Source: Nocardia transvalensis NBRC 15921 (lineage in GTDB: Bacteria; Actinomycetota; Actinomycetes; Mycobacteriales; Mycobacteriaceae). From it: a stretch of DNA of 64,000 nucleotides. Below, piece by piece: positions 1 through 7,504 of this stretch. Positions within the stretch are counted from its first letter, which is position 1, and each line of letters starts with the position of its first letter. The stretch spans positions 16,227 to 80,226 of the forward strand of contig NZ_BAGL01000007.1 in NCBI RefSeq assembly GCF_000308875.1. The letters run 5' to 3'. The notes beneath the pieces were generated by a model. The model was not told the DNA's origin and made no database searches. It saw only the letters and a program-made list of their open reading frames with translations. Position numbers and translations under genes: made by a program.

Positions 1-2
1 GG

Positions 3-422
3 GATGCCTTCCGGCGTTTCGTGGTCGGCGGCGCGGAGCCGATGTCACCCGAGCCGCCGCCCGAAGCGCTGGCGCAACTGCGGCTACGCCACCGGCTCGC
101 CGCGCAGGCCGCCGACGGATACGCGGCCGCCGGATTCACCGCGGTCCTCCAAGACGTGGTCCTCGGCGAGTTCCTGCCGTACACGATCGAGCAGATCCGC
201 ACCCGCCCGCTGTACGCGGTGGTCCTCGCCCCGCGGCCCGATGCCATCGAACGTCGAGAGGCCGGGCGCGACAAGACCGCCTACGGGACCTTCACCGTCG
301 CCGATCTCGACGGTGCGCTGCGTGCGGAGACACCCGACATCGGATTGTGGCTCGACTCCTCGGATCTCACGGTCGAGGAGACCGTGGACGAGATTCTCGC
401 CCGCGCGGAGTCCCTGCCCTAG
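3..422 (+). CDS. Kinase/phosphotransferase-like protein, C-terminal part
   Basis: The reading frame is open to the left edge, so the N-terminus with any P-loop lies outside the window; an internal GTG exists but the upstream codons read as protein too. The visible 140 residues have the look of the C-terminal half of small P-loop kinases or chloramphenicol-phosphotransferase-like proteins: a helix rich in R and A, then VVLAPRPDAIERREAGRDK, a lid-like segment followed by an acidic C-terminal helix (TVEETVDEILARAE). The substrate cannot be inferred. It is convergent with the acyl-CoA dehydrogenase gene beyond the repeat region. Family call is moderate, function unknown. Confidence 0.6.
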   Translation, partial: DAFRRFVVGGAEPMSPEPPPEALAQLRLRHRLAAQAADGYAAAGFTAVLQDVVLGEFLPYTIEQIRTRPLYAVVLAPRPDAIERREAGRDKTAYGTFTVADLDGALRAETPDIGLWLDSSDLTVEETVDEILARAESLP

Positions 423-437
423 CCCTCGGCTCCCGTT

Positions 438-462
438 GTCCCGGCATGCTTTTGGCCGGGAC
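438..462 (+). repeat. Dispersed hairpin element, copy 1 (terminator-like)
   Basis: Perfect 8-bp arms GTCCCGGC/GCCGGGAC around the 9-nt loop ATGCTTTTG, 16 bases after the stop of the kinase-like gene. Same family as eight or nine other copies in the window; likely a transcription terminator or REP-like repeat (inference). Confidence 0.75.
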
Positions 463-481
463 CCCGCAACGTCACCTGGGA

Positions 482-504
482 TTCCGGCCAAAAGCATGCC
501 GGAA
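482..504 (-). repeat. Dispersed hairpin element, copy 2 (terminator-like)
   Basis: Perfect 7-bp arms TTCCGGC/GCCGGAA, loop CAAAAGCAT, i.e. the reverse-complement orientation of copy 1. It lies immediately before the 25-bp tandem array, in the gap between two convergent genes. Confidence 0.75.
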
Positions 505-704
505 AATGAGGTAGCTGCGCCGGGTCGGCAATGAGGTAGCCGCGCCGGTCCGGCAATGAGGTGGCTGCGCCGGGCCGGTAATGAGGTGGCTGCGCCGGTC
601 CGGTAATGAGGTGGCTGCGCCGGGCCGGTAATGAGGTGGCTGCGCCGGGCCGGTAATGAGGTGGCTGCGCCGGGCCGGTAATGAGGTGGCTGCGCCGGGC
701 CGAC
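505..704. repeat. 25-bp tandem repeat, eight copies
   Basis: Eight head-to-tail units of exactly 25 bp, each starting AATGAGGTGG or AATGAGGTAG and ending in GCCGG or TCCGG plus two bases, followed by a decayed ninth unit. The gap between the kinase-like gene and fadE27 (about 320 bases) holds only this array and two hairpins; I see no gene in it. There are no unique spacers, so it is not a CRISPR array. The copies differ by only one to a few bases, which suggests recent slippage expansion. Confidence 0.9.
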
Positions 705-742
705 CAAGAGGTGGCGGCCCGGCGGTCTCGTACTACCCCGCG

Positions 743-1849
743 TCAGCGGGGTTCGGCGAGGTGCGCACCCAAGGCCCGGAGGTGGTCCGTCGATCCGCCG
801 AGGGCGAATTCGTTGTGCTTGGCGGCGGTGAAGTAGTTGTGTACGACGTGGTCTCGGTCGATGCCTACGCCGCCGTGGACGTGGACGACCGTGTGGGCGA
901 TGCGGTGGCCGGCGTCGGCGGCCCAGAACTTGGCGGTGTGGATCTCGGGGGTGGCCGGGAGGCCCTCCGCGAGCATCCAGGCCGCCTGGGTGACCGCCAA
1001 GCGCAGACCCTGGAGATCGACGTAACTGTCGGCCATCCGCTGCGCCACGGCCTGGAAGCTGCCGATCTTGCGGCCGAACTGCTCACGCTCGCGGCCGTAT
1101 TCGGCCACCAGCTCCAGCGCGCGCTCCAGCGTGCCCAACTGCTGGGCGGCCAGGCCCAGCCAGCCGCGCGACAGCAGCCAGTCCAGGATCTCGCCACCGG
1201 ATTCGACCGTGCCGACCAGTTCGGCCGGGGTGCTGTCGAATTCGAGTTCGGCCTCGGGGCTGCGGTCCACGACCTGCTGCCCGGTCACCCGCACGCTCGC
1301 GTCCGAGGGATCCACCAGGAAGACGGCCGGCGCGCCGGAGACGGTGGCCGACACCAGGATTCGGGACGCCTGCTCGGCGAAGGGCACGACGATCTTGGCC
1401 CCGGTCAGCCGCCAGCCGGCGCCGTCCGCGGCGGCGGTCGTGGTCGGCCGCGCGGGCTCCCAGTTGCGTTCCTCGGCCAGCGCCGCGGTCAGGATCGTCT
1501 CGCCCGCACCGGCTTTCGCGGCCAGCTCGCGCTGCGCCTCGGAGCCGAACTCCGCCAGCGCGCCCGCGCCCAGGACGACCGACCACAGATACGGCACGGC
1601 CGCGACGTACTTGCCCAGCTCCCGCAGCACCGCGGTCTGCTCCAGCACGGTCAGCCCGCTGCCGCCCACGGTCTCCGGCAGCGTCGCCGCCAGCACTCCG
1701 GTCTCACCCAGCGAACGCCACAGCGCGTCGTCGAAACGCACGTCCGCGGTGTCGAGTTCGCGCAGCCGGTCGGCGGTGACGAGCTTGCCGCACACCTCGC
1801 CGGTCAACCGGCCGAGATCCTGCTGGCCTTCGGTAGGCGTGAAATCCAT
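743..1849 (-). CDS. fadE27: Acyl-CoA dehydrogenase, FadE27/ChsE5-like subunit
   Basis: 368-aa acyl-CoA dehydrogenase: N-terminal helical domain, middle beta domain (LTGAKIVVPFAEQA), and C-terminal helical domain with GREREQFGRKIGSFQ and VHVHGGVGI. It is shorter and more divergent than a classical homotetrameric enzyme and is transcribed 22 bases after another acyl-CoA dehydrogenase. That arrangement matches M. tuberculosis fadE26-fadE27 next to mce4, whose products form a heteromeric enzyme acting on CoA thioesters of the cholesterol side chain. Synteny with fdxD, hsd4A and yrbE4A makes the assignment strong; the exact substrate is inferred from the family. Confidence 0.88.
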   Translation of the reverse strand: MDFTPTEGQQDLGRLTGEVCGKLVTADRLRELDTADVRFDDALWRSLGETGVLAATLPETVGGSGLTVLEQTAVLRELGKYVAAVPYLWSVVLGAGALAEFGSEAQRELAAKAGAGETILTAALAEERNWEPARPTTTAAADGAGWRLTGAKIVVPFAEQASRILVSATVSGAPAVFLVDPSDASVRVTGQQVVDRSPEAELEFDSTPAELVGTVESGGEILDWLLSRGWLGLAAQQLGTLERALELVAEYGREREQFGRKIGSFQAVAQRMADSYVDLQGLRLAVTQAAWMLAEGLPATPEIHTAKFWAADAGHRIAHTVVHVHGGVGIDRDHVVHNYFTAAKHNEFALGGSTDHLRALGAHLAEPR

Positions 1850-1871
1850 TGTGTGTACCTAGCTTTCGTTC

Positions 1872-3065
1872 TCAGCGCGCCGCGGCCGGCTGCTTCAGGG
1901 CGGTCATGGCGATGATGTCGCGCTGCACCTCGTTGGTGCCGCCGCCGAAGGTCAGGATCAGGCAGGCGCGGTGCATGCGCTCGAGCCGCCCGCGCAGTAC
2001 GGAGCCGGGGGAGTCCTGGCGCAGGTAGCCCTGCGGTCCGAGCACCTCCATGAGCAGCCGGTAGGCCTCGGTGGCCAGTTCGGTGCCGAGCACCTTGCAG
2101 GTGGAGGCGTCCCACGGCCGCGGCGCGGCGTCGCCGCCCGCATCCGCGCCCGAGGCGATCTCCCAGTTCAGCAACTTGAGGAATTCGACCTTCGCGTGCA
2201 CGCGCGCGAGGTTCAACTGCACCCATTCGCTGTCGGCGACCCGCGCGCCGTTGGAATCCTTGGTGTCGCGGGCCCACTCGGCGGTCTGGTTCAGCGCCAG
2301 TTGCAGCGGCGCGGCCGAGGTGAGCGCCACCCGCTCGTGGTTGAGCTGGTTGGTGACCAGCGACCAGCCGCCGTTCTCGGGGCCGACCATGGCCGAATGC
2401 GGCACCCGCACATCCTGGTAGTAGGTGGCGCTGGTGTCCGGTCCGGCCATTGTGTGCACCGGCGTCCAGGAGAAGCCCTCGGCCGTGGTCGGCAGGATGA
2501 ACATCGAGATGCCCTTGTGCTTCTTGGCGCTCGGATCGGTGCGCGCGGCCAGCCACACGTAGTCGGCGTACTGGATGAGGCTGGTCCACATCTTCTGGCC
2601 GTTGATGACCCAGTCGTCGCCGTCGCGCACCGCGCTGGTGCGCAGCGAGGCCAGGTCGGTCCCGGCGCCCGGTTCCGAGTAGCCGATGGAGAAGTGCAGC
2701 TCACCGGCGGCGATCTTGGGCAGGAAGAACTTCTTCTGCTCCTCGGTGCCGTAGTGCATGATCGTCGGCGCCACCGAGTTGATGGTCAGGAACGGCACCG
2801 GGGCGCCCGCGACGGCGGCCTCGTCGGTGAAGATCAGCTGATCCATCGTGGAGCGGTCCTGCCCGCCGAACTCCTTCGGCCAGCCCAGCGCGAGCCAGCC
2901 GTCGCGGCCCATCTCCTGCACGACCTCGCGGTAGACGTTGCCGTGGCCGTATTCGCCCGTCGTCGCGGACAGGGCGGCCCGCCGTTCCGGGGTGATCAGC
3001 TTGGCGAAGTACTCGCGCAACTCGGCGCGTAGCTCTTCCTGCTGCGGGGTATACGCAATCCGCAT
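1872..3065 (-). CDS. fadE26: Acyl-CoA dehydrogenase, FadE26/ChsE4-like subunit
   Basis: 397-aa acyl-CoA dehydrogenase with the family segments FSIGYSEPGAGTDLASLR (mid domain, FAD and substrate contact) and FGGGTNEVQRDIIA (C-terminal FAD-contact motif). The start chosen is the ATG giving MRIAYTPQQ, with GAGG nine bases upstream; a longer frame reaches further but runs across the KstR palindrome. Partner of the downstream fadE27, probably an alpha2beta2 sterol-side-chain dehydrogenase. It diverges from fdxD, and the operator between them should control both directions. Family and synteny are strong; substrate specificity is inferred. Confidence 0.9.
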   Translation of the reverse strand: MRIAYTPQQEELRAELREYFAKLITPERRAALSATTGEYGHGNVYREVVQEMGRDGWLALGWPKEFGGQDRSTMDQLIFTDEAAVAGAPVPFLTINSVAPTIMHYGTEEQKKFFLPKIAAGELHFSIGYSEPGAGTDLASLRTSAVRDGDDWVINGQKMWTSLIQYADYVWLAARTDPSAKKHKGISMFILPTTAEGFSWTPVHTMAGPDTSATYYQDVRVPHSAMVGPENGGWSLVTNQLNHERVALTSAAPLQLALNQTAEWARDTKDSNGARVADSEWVQLNLARVHAKVEFLKLLNWEIASGADAGGDAAPRPWDASTCKVLGTELATEAYRLLMEVLGPQGYLRQDSPGSVLRGRLERMHRACLILTFGGGTNEVQRDIIAMTALKQPAAAR

Positions 3066-3141
3066 GGAGGGGCACCTCATAACTTGTTCGATAGCCGGTC
3101 GGTATGGCGCCGGGCGGTTCTTCCGATCATTGCATATCGAC

Positions 3142-3155
3142 TGAAACATGTTCCA
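3142..3155. promoter_or_regulatory. KstR operator in the fadE26/fdxD divergent promoter
   Basis: TGAAACATGTTCCA fits the published KstR consensus TnnAACnnGTTnnA at every fixed position. It lies 77 bases upstream of fadE26 and 87 upstream of fdxD. KstR is the TetR-family repressor of cholesterol catabolism, released by sterol-CoA metabolites; its own gene is not in the window. Confidence 0.88.
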
Positions 3156-3241
3156 GTATGGAGCCTAGATCCGGTCGCTTCCGCCGCGGCGTCCGGGGAC
3201 GGGTTGTAGGCTCGGCGAAATTCGCGGCAAAGGAGTTGGCA

Positions 3242-3430
3242 ATGAAGCTGAGTGTGGACTTCGACCAGTGCGAGGCGAACGGCATCTGCGTCGGAATCGC
3301 GCCCGACGTGTTCGATCTCGACGACGAGGACAATCTGCACCTGGCGGTGACCGACATTCCCGCCGATCGGCTGGCCGATGTCGAGACCGCCGTCGCGCAG
3401 TGCCCGAAGGCGGCGCTGAAACTTCAGTGA
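3242..3430 (+). CDS. fdxD: Ferredoxin FdxD, [3Fe-4S]-type
   Basis: 62-aa acidic ferredoxin with cysteines at 10, 16 and 54 in the pattern C-x2-N-x2-C...CP; the central fourth-ligand position is Asn13 instead of Cys, as expected for a single [3Fe-4S] or variant cluster. Small ferredoxins of this type donate electrons to cytochrome P450s and oxygenases; in M. tuberculosis fdxD sits in this same place in the KstR regulon. The ATG follows AAAGGAG closely (AAAGGAGTTGGCA). First gene of the plus-strand block. The redox partner is not in the window. Confidence 0.88.
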   Translation: MKLSVDFDQCEANGICVGIAPDVFDLDDEDNLHLAVTDIPADRLADVETAVAQCPKAALKLQ

Positions 3431-3449
3431 ACTGATGCTTGCCGTGAAC

Positions 3450-3463
3450 TGGAACACGTTCTA
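3450..3463. promoter_or_regulatory. KstR operator upstream of hsd4A
   Basis: TGGAACACGTTCTA matches TnnAACnnGTTnnA at all fixed positions and ends 11 bases before the hsd4A start, so a repressor bound there would cover the translation start and probably the promoter. It implies that hsd4A has its own KstR-controlled promoter in addition to any readthrough from fdxD. Confidence 0.88.
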
Positions 3464-3474
3464 GAGTTCGCGGC

Positions 3475-4380
3475 GTGGGTGTAAGTGAACTGAGTCTGTC
3501 CGGCCGAGTGGCGATTGTGACCGGAGCCGGTGCCGGACTGGGACGGGCCGAGGCGCTCGCCTTGGCGAGTGCCGGTGCCGCGGTGGTGGTCAACGACCTG
3601 GCGGAGAGCGACGCGGTGGCGGCGACCCTCGCCGATATCCGGGCGCTCGGCGCCAAGGCCGAATTCGTGGCGGGCAGCATTGCCGAGCGGGCGACCGCGG
3701 ACGCGCTGATCCGCACCGCGGACGAGGCGTTCGGCAGCGTGGACATCGTGGTCAACAACGCCGGCATCACCCGCGATCGCATGCTGTTCAACATGTCCGA
3801 CGAGGACTGGGACGCGGTGCTCGCGGTGCATCTGCGCGGACACTTCCTGCTGTCGCGCAACGCCGGCGCGTACTGGCGCGGCAAGTCCAAGGAAGCGGGC
3901 GAGCCGGTGTACGGCCGCCTGATCAATACTTCCTCCGAGGCCGGTCTGCTCGGCCCGGAGGGTCAGGCCAACTACGCCGCCGCCAAGGCCGGCATCACCG
4001 CGCTGACCCTGTCGGCGAGCCGCGGCCTCGCGCGCTACGGCGTGCGGGCCAACGCGATCTGCCCCCGGGCGCGCACGGCGATGACCGAGAAGGTGTTCTC
4101 CGACGCCCCCGAGGGTGAGGTGGACCCGCTGTCGCCCGATCATGTGGCCCGGCTGGTCGCCTACCTGGCCGCTCCGGCCGCCGAGGCGATCAGCGGACAG
4201 GTCTTCGTGGTCTACGGACCGATGGTGGCCCTGATGGCCGCTCCCGAGGTGGAGCAGCGTTTCGACGCCGACGGTGCGGAATGGACTTCGGACGCGCTGG
4301 CCGACACACTCGGAAACTACTTCTCCGAACGATCTTCCGGGCGTACGTTTTCGGCATCAGCGCTGCACGATCTCGGCTGA
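3475..4380 (+). CDS. hsd4A: Short-chain dehydrogenase Hsd4A (sterol 17beta-hydroxysteroid type)
   Basis: 301-aa classical SDR with the Rossmann motif TGAGAGLG (residues 16-23), NNAG (94-97) and catalytic Ser153, Tyr167 and Lys171 (NTSSEAG, YAAAK). Family members of this locus oxidise a hydroxyl on sterol or sterol side-chain intermediates with NAD+, and the M. tuberculosis counterpart is hsd4A, next to yrbE4A. GTG start; weak ribosome-binding site. About 280 bases separate it from yrbE4A, with two further KstR-like palindromes, so the transporter genes probably have a separate promoter. Identification by motif plus synteny; substrate inferred. Confidence 0.88.
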   Translation: MGVSELSLSGRVAIVTGAGAGLGRAEALALASAGAAVVVNDLAESDAVAATLADIRALGAKAEFVAGSIAERATADALIRTADEAFGSVDIVVNNAGITRDRMLFNMSDEDWDAVLAVHLRGHFLLSRNAGAYWRGKSKEAGEPVYGRLINTSSEAGLLGPEGQANYAAAKAGITALTLSASRGLARYGVRANAICPRARTAMTEKVFSDAPEGEVDPLSPDHVARLVAYLAAPAAEAISGQVFVVYGPMVALMAAPEVEQRFDADGAEWTSDALADTLGNYFSERSSGRTFSASALHDLG

Positions 4381-4492
4381 GCCGCCAACTGGTGGCAGCT
4401 GCCATCGTTGGTGGTTGATCAGTGGTCCGGCAGTTGGTAGACATGGACCTCGGATGGTGTGCCGCGCCTCACAAAGGATGCTTGTACGCCGT

Positions 4493-4506
4493 ATGAACAA
4501 GTTCTA
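4493..4506. promoter_or_regulatory. KstR-like operator upstream of yrbE4A, distal
   Basis: ATGAACAAGTTCTA has the AACnnGTT core and the terminal A of the KstR consensus; only the first base (A instead of T) deviates. Located in the hsd4A-yrbE4A gap. Confidence 0.65.
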
Positions 4507-4569
4507 ACTCTTGATGACGGTTCGAGAGAAAAGGGCAGTTCAAATCTGAAAATGCTGCCCTGAATTCAA

Positions 4570-4583
4570 GTGAACATGTTCTA
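4570..4583. promoter_or_regulatory. KstR-like operator upstream of yrbE4A, proximal
   Basis: GTGAACATGTTCTA has the AACnnGTT core with one deviation (G at position 1). Its centre lies 77 bases from that of the distal site. Two sites may allow tighter repression of the long mce4 transcript (inference). Confidence 0.68.
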
Positions 4584-4660
4584 ATCTTCGGGACGGTTGG
4601 GCTGCGTGCCGGCTCCGTCATCGGCAGTTTGCGCAAGGCACGGCAAGGAGGAATCGCGGA

Positions 4661-5425
4661 ATGAACCAGGTTCTTGCCGTGCCGATGCAAGCGGTCGGCG
4701 GGTTCTTCGAACTCGTCGCCGCCGTCGCACGAGCCCTGGTCAAGCCCCCCTTTCAGCGTCGGGAGTTCGTCGACCAGTCCTGGTTCGTCGCCCGCGTCTC
4801 GATCGTCCCGACCCTGCTGGTCGCCATCCCGTTCACGGTGCTGGTGAGCTTCACGCTCAACATTCTGCTGCGCGAGATCGGCGCGGCCGACCTGTCCGGC
4901 GCGGGCGCCGCGTTCGGCGCGGTCACCCAGGTCGGGCCGATCGTCACCGTGCTGATCGTGGCCGGTGCGGGCGCCACGGCGATCTGCGCGGACCTGGGCG
5001 CGCGCACCATCCGGGAGGAGATCGACGCCATGCGGGTGCTCGGCATCGATCCCGTCCATCGGTTGGTGGTGCCGCGCGTGCTGGCCTCGATGTTCGTCGC
5101 CGCGCTGCTCAACGGCCTGGTGTGCACGATCGGCATCGTCGGCGGCTTCCTGTTCTCGGTGTTCCTGCAAGGGGTGAACCCCGGCGCCTTCGTCAACGGG
5201 ATCACGCTGCTGACGCACCTGCCCGAACTGGTCATCTCCGAGGTGAAGGCGACCATGTTCGGCCTGATCGCCGGACTGGTGGCCTGCTACCTCGGGCTGA
5301 ACGTCCGGGGCGGTCCCAAGAGCGTCGGTGACGCGGTCAACCAGACGGTGGTGTTCTCCTTCATGGCCCTGTTCGTGGTGAATGTCGTCGTCACCGCCGT
5401 CGGCATCAAGTTCACGGTGCGGTGA
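4661..5425 (+). CDS. yrbE4A: YrbE4A, MlaE-type permease of the Mce4 transporter
   Basis: 254-aa integral membrane protein of the MlaE/YrbE permease family. The family hallmark EEIDAMRVLGIDPVHRLVVP follows a membrane segment, and hydrophobic stretches elsewhere give about five or six helices (for example IVTVLIVAGAGATAI and VVTAVGIKF at the end). With YrbE4B it forms the inner-membrane channel of the Mce4 system that takes up cholesterol; the shared ATPase (MceG/Mkl) is encoded elsewhere. The ATG follows AGGAGG with good spacing. Only four bases separate it from yrbE4B. Confidence 0.93.
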   Translation: MNQVLAVPMQAVGGFFELVAAVARALVKPPFQRREFVDQSWFVARVSIVPTLLVAIPFTVLVSFTLNILLREIGAADLSGAGAAFGAVTQVGPIVTVLIVAGAGATAICADLGARTIREEIDAMRVLGIDPVHRLVVPRVLASMFVAALLNGLVCTIGIVGGFLFSVFLQGVNPGAFVNGITLLTHLPELVISEVKATMFGLIAGLVACYLGLNVRGGPKSVGDAVNQTVVFSFMALFVVNVVVTAVGIKFTVR

Positions 5426-5429
5426 CGGC

Positions 5430-6281
5430 ATGGCCTTTGTGATCCAATCTCGCTTCCCGCGTACTGTTCGACGGGTGCGGAGGTTGTCCGACTCGCTCGA
5501 CAACATCGGGCGGCATGCACTCTTCTACGCGCAGTCGATGGCAGCGGTGCCCCGGGCACTGACGCACTACCGCACGGAGACGATCCGGCTCATCGCCGAG
5601 ATCAGCATGGGCACCGGTGCGCTGGCGGTGATCGGCGGCACGGTGGTGATCGTCGGATTCCTGACGCTGTTCGCCGGCGGCACCATCGCGGTCCAGGGCT
5701 ACAGTTCGCTGGGCAATATCGGCGTCGAGGCGCTGACCGGATTCTTCGCGGCATTCATCAACGTTCGCATTGCGGCGCCGGTGATCTCGGGTATCGGTCT
5801 GGCGGCCACCATCGGCGCCGGCGCGACCGCGCAGCTGGGCGCGATGCGCGTCGCCGAGGAGATCGACGCCCTGGAATCCATGGCCATCCGGCCGGTGCCT
5901 TTCCTGGTCGGCACCCGGGTGCTGGCGGGAATGATCGCGATCGTGCCGCTGTACGCGCTGGCGGTCATCGCCTCGTTCGTGGCGAGCCGGTTCGCGACCG
6001 TGGTCATCTACGGGCAGTCGGCGGGCGTGTACGACCATTACTTCTCGACGTTCCTGATTCCCAGTGACATTCTCTGGTCGTTCGTGCAGGCGATCTTCAT
6101 GGCCCTCGCGGTCATGCTGATCCACACCTATTACGGCTATCACGCTTCGGGCGGTCCGGTCGGCGTCGGAATCGCGGTCGGTAACGCGGTGCGCGCCTCA
6201 CTGGTCGCGGTTGTGACGGTGACCCTGCTGGTCTCGCTGGCCATCTACGGCACCACCGGCAATTTCCATCTCTCCGGGTAG
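5430..6281 (+). CDS. yrbE4B: YrbE4B, second MlaE-type permease of the Mce4 transporter
   Basis: 283-aa permease with an amphipathic N-terminus (DNIGRHALFYAQSM), the family motif GAMRVAEEIDALESMAI and several membrane helices, ending IYGTTGNFHLSG as in mycobacterial YrbE4B. Start set at the ATG four bases after yrbE4A; the frame extends upstream inside yrbE4A without homology-like sequence. Partner of YrbE4A in a heterodimeric channel. Followed after five bases by mce4A, so translation is probably coupled throughout the operon. Confidence 0.92.
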   Translation: MAFVIQSRFPRTVRRVRRLSDSLDNIGRHALFYAQSMAAVPRALTHYRTETIRLIAEISMGTGALAVIGGTVVIVGFLTLFAGGTIAVQGYSSLGNIGVEALTGFFAAFINVRIAAPVISGIGLAATIGAGATAQLGAMRVAEEIDALESMAIRPVPFLVGTRVLAGMIAIVPLYALAVIASFVASRFATVVIYGQSAGVYDHYFSTFLIPSDILWSFVQAIFMALAVMLIHTYYGYHASGGPVGVGIAVGNAVRASLVAVVTVTLLVSLAIYGTTGNFHLSG

Positions 6282-6286
6282 GCGGT

Positions 6287-7504
6287 ATGGCGGCAAACAA
6301 ACTCGTCGAAAAAGACGGCGCCGGAAAGATATTCGGCGCCGGGTGGGGTGTGAAACTAGCCGGGCTGGCCTTCGTGCTGAGCATCGTGGCCGTCGTCGCG
6401 GTGGCGCTGACGATGTTCGCCGGCGGTTTCGACGACACCGAGGCGATCTACGTCGACGCACCCCGCGCGGGGCTCGTTCTCGATCCCGACGCGAAGGTCA
6501 AGATCCGGGGCGTGGAAATCGGGCGGGTCTCGACGATCACCTATACCGGCAGCAGCGCCCGGATGAAGCTGGATGTCGATCCGGAACAGCTGAAGCTGGT
6601 ACCCGCCAATGTGGGCGCGGATATCCGGTCCACCACGGTATTCGGCGCGAAGTACGTGAATTTCGAGGTGCCCGATCAGCCCGCGAAGGACCACCTGCGG
6701 CCGGGCGCGACCCTGGCCGCACAGGCGGTGACGGTCGAGTTCAACACGCTGTTCCAGCATCTCACCGACGTGCTGGCCAAGGTCCAGCCGGAGAAGCTGA
6801 ACGCCACCCTCACGGCGCTGGGTACCGCGCTGGAGGGTCGCGGCGACAAACTGGGGCAATTGCTGGCCGACAGCGATACGTTCCTGCGCGATATCAATCC
6901 GAGCCTCCCGGACCTGCAGCGCGATCTGCAATCCAGCACCGGCGTGACCAATCTGTACGCCGACACCGTGCCGGATCTGTTGCGCACCACCGACAATGCG
7001 ACGGTCACCGGCGGGACGATCGTCGACGAGGAGCACAATTTCGATTCGATGCTCGTGAATCTCATCGGCCTGGCCGATACCACCCGGCCCATCCTGACCG
7101 ACAACGAGCAGTCGCTGGTCACGGCGCTGGATCTGTTGCGGCCCACCACCGATCTGCTCTACGAATACCGCTCGGGGCTGAATTGCGTGGTGGAGGGAAT
7201 CGGCGGCGACGTCCCCCTCATGAACCACATCTTCGGCGGGAGCGGCGCGGGCGTGCTGCTGAACGCGGGATTCATGCCCGGCGGCGAGCCGTACCAGTAC
7301 CCGAAGGATCTGCCCAAGGTGAACGCCACCGGTGGCCCGCACTGCGAGAACATCAAGGACCGCAAGCCCGGAAGCCATTCCGACTATCTGGTCACCGATA
7401 CCTCGGAGGGTGAGGTCTGGACCCCCGAGCTGAATTCACACATCAACGGCCCGAGGGTCTTTCAGCTGATGTTCGCCGGAATGCCGGGGGTGCCCAACCC
7501 GTGA
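6287..7504 (+). CDS. mce4A: Mce4A, MlaD-domain sterol-transport protein
   Basis: 405 aa. An N-terminal membrane anchor (GLAFVLSIVAVVAVALTMFAG, residues about 26-46, here listed in part) precedes an MlaD domain (YVDAPRAGLVLDPDAKVKI, then RGVEIGRVSTI) and a helical Mce region rich in leucine repeats. Six Mce proteins assemble a tunnel across the cell envelope that delivers sterols to YrbE. The C-terminal part has Cys pairs (LNCVVEG, GPHCENI) typical of MceA proteins. Its stop overlaps the mce4B GTG by four bases. The number 4 is assigned from the flanking fdxD/hsd4A/otsA synteny. Confidence 0.92.
   Translation: MAANKLVEKDGAGKIFGAGWGVKLAGLAFVLSIVAVVAVALTMFAGGFDDTEAIYVDAPRAGLVLDPDAKVKIRGVEIGRVSTITYTGSSARMKLDVDPEQLKLVPANVGADIRSTTVFGAKYVNFEVPDQPAKDHLRPGATLAAQAVTVEFNTLFQHLTDVLAKVQPEKLNATLTALGTALEGRGDKLGQLLADSDTFLRDINPSLPDLQRDLQSSTGVTNLYADTVPDLLRTTDNATVTGGTIVDEEHNFDSMLVNLIGLADTTRPILTDNEQSLVTALDLLRPTTDLLYEYRSGLNCVVEGIGGDVPLMNHIFGGSGAGVLLNAGFMPGGEPYQYPKDLPKVNATGGPHCENIKDRKPGSHSDYLVTDTSEGEVWTPELNSHINGPRVFQLMFAGMPGVPNP

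Noticed and set aside
505..704. Possible CRISPR array
   Set aside because: Units are contiguous with no unique spacers, and no cas genes are present.
84..707. Long minus-strand frame of 207 codons with periodic PAQPPHYR-like units
   Set aside because: Produced by translating the 25-bp tandem repeat; it overlaps the kinase-like gene and has no coding signals.
656..1915. 419-codon plus-strand frame
   Set aside because: Runs antisense across fadE27, a shadow frame of a GC-rich gene.
4469..5506. 345-codon minus-strand frame across the yrbE4A start region
   Set aside because: Highly acidic His/Asp-rich low-complexity product opposite yrbE4A; shadow frame.
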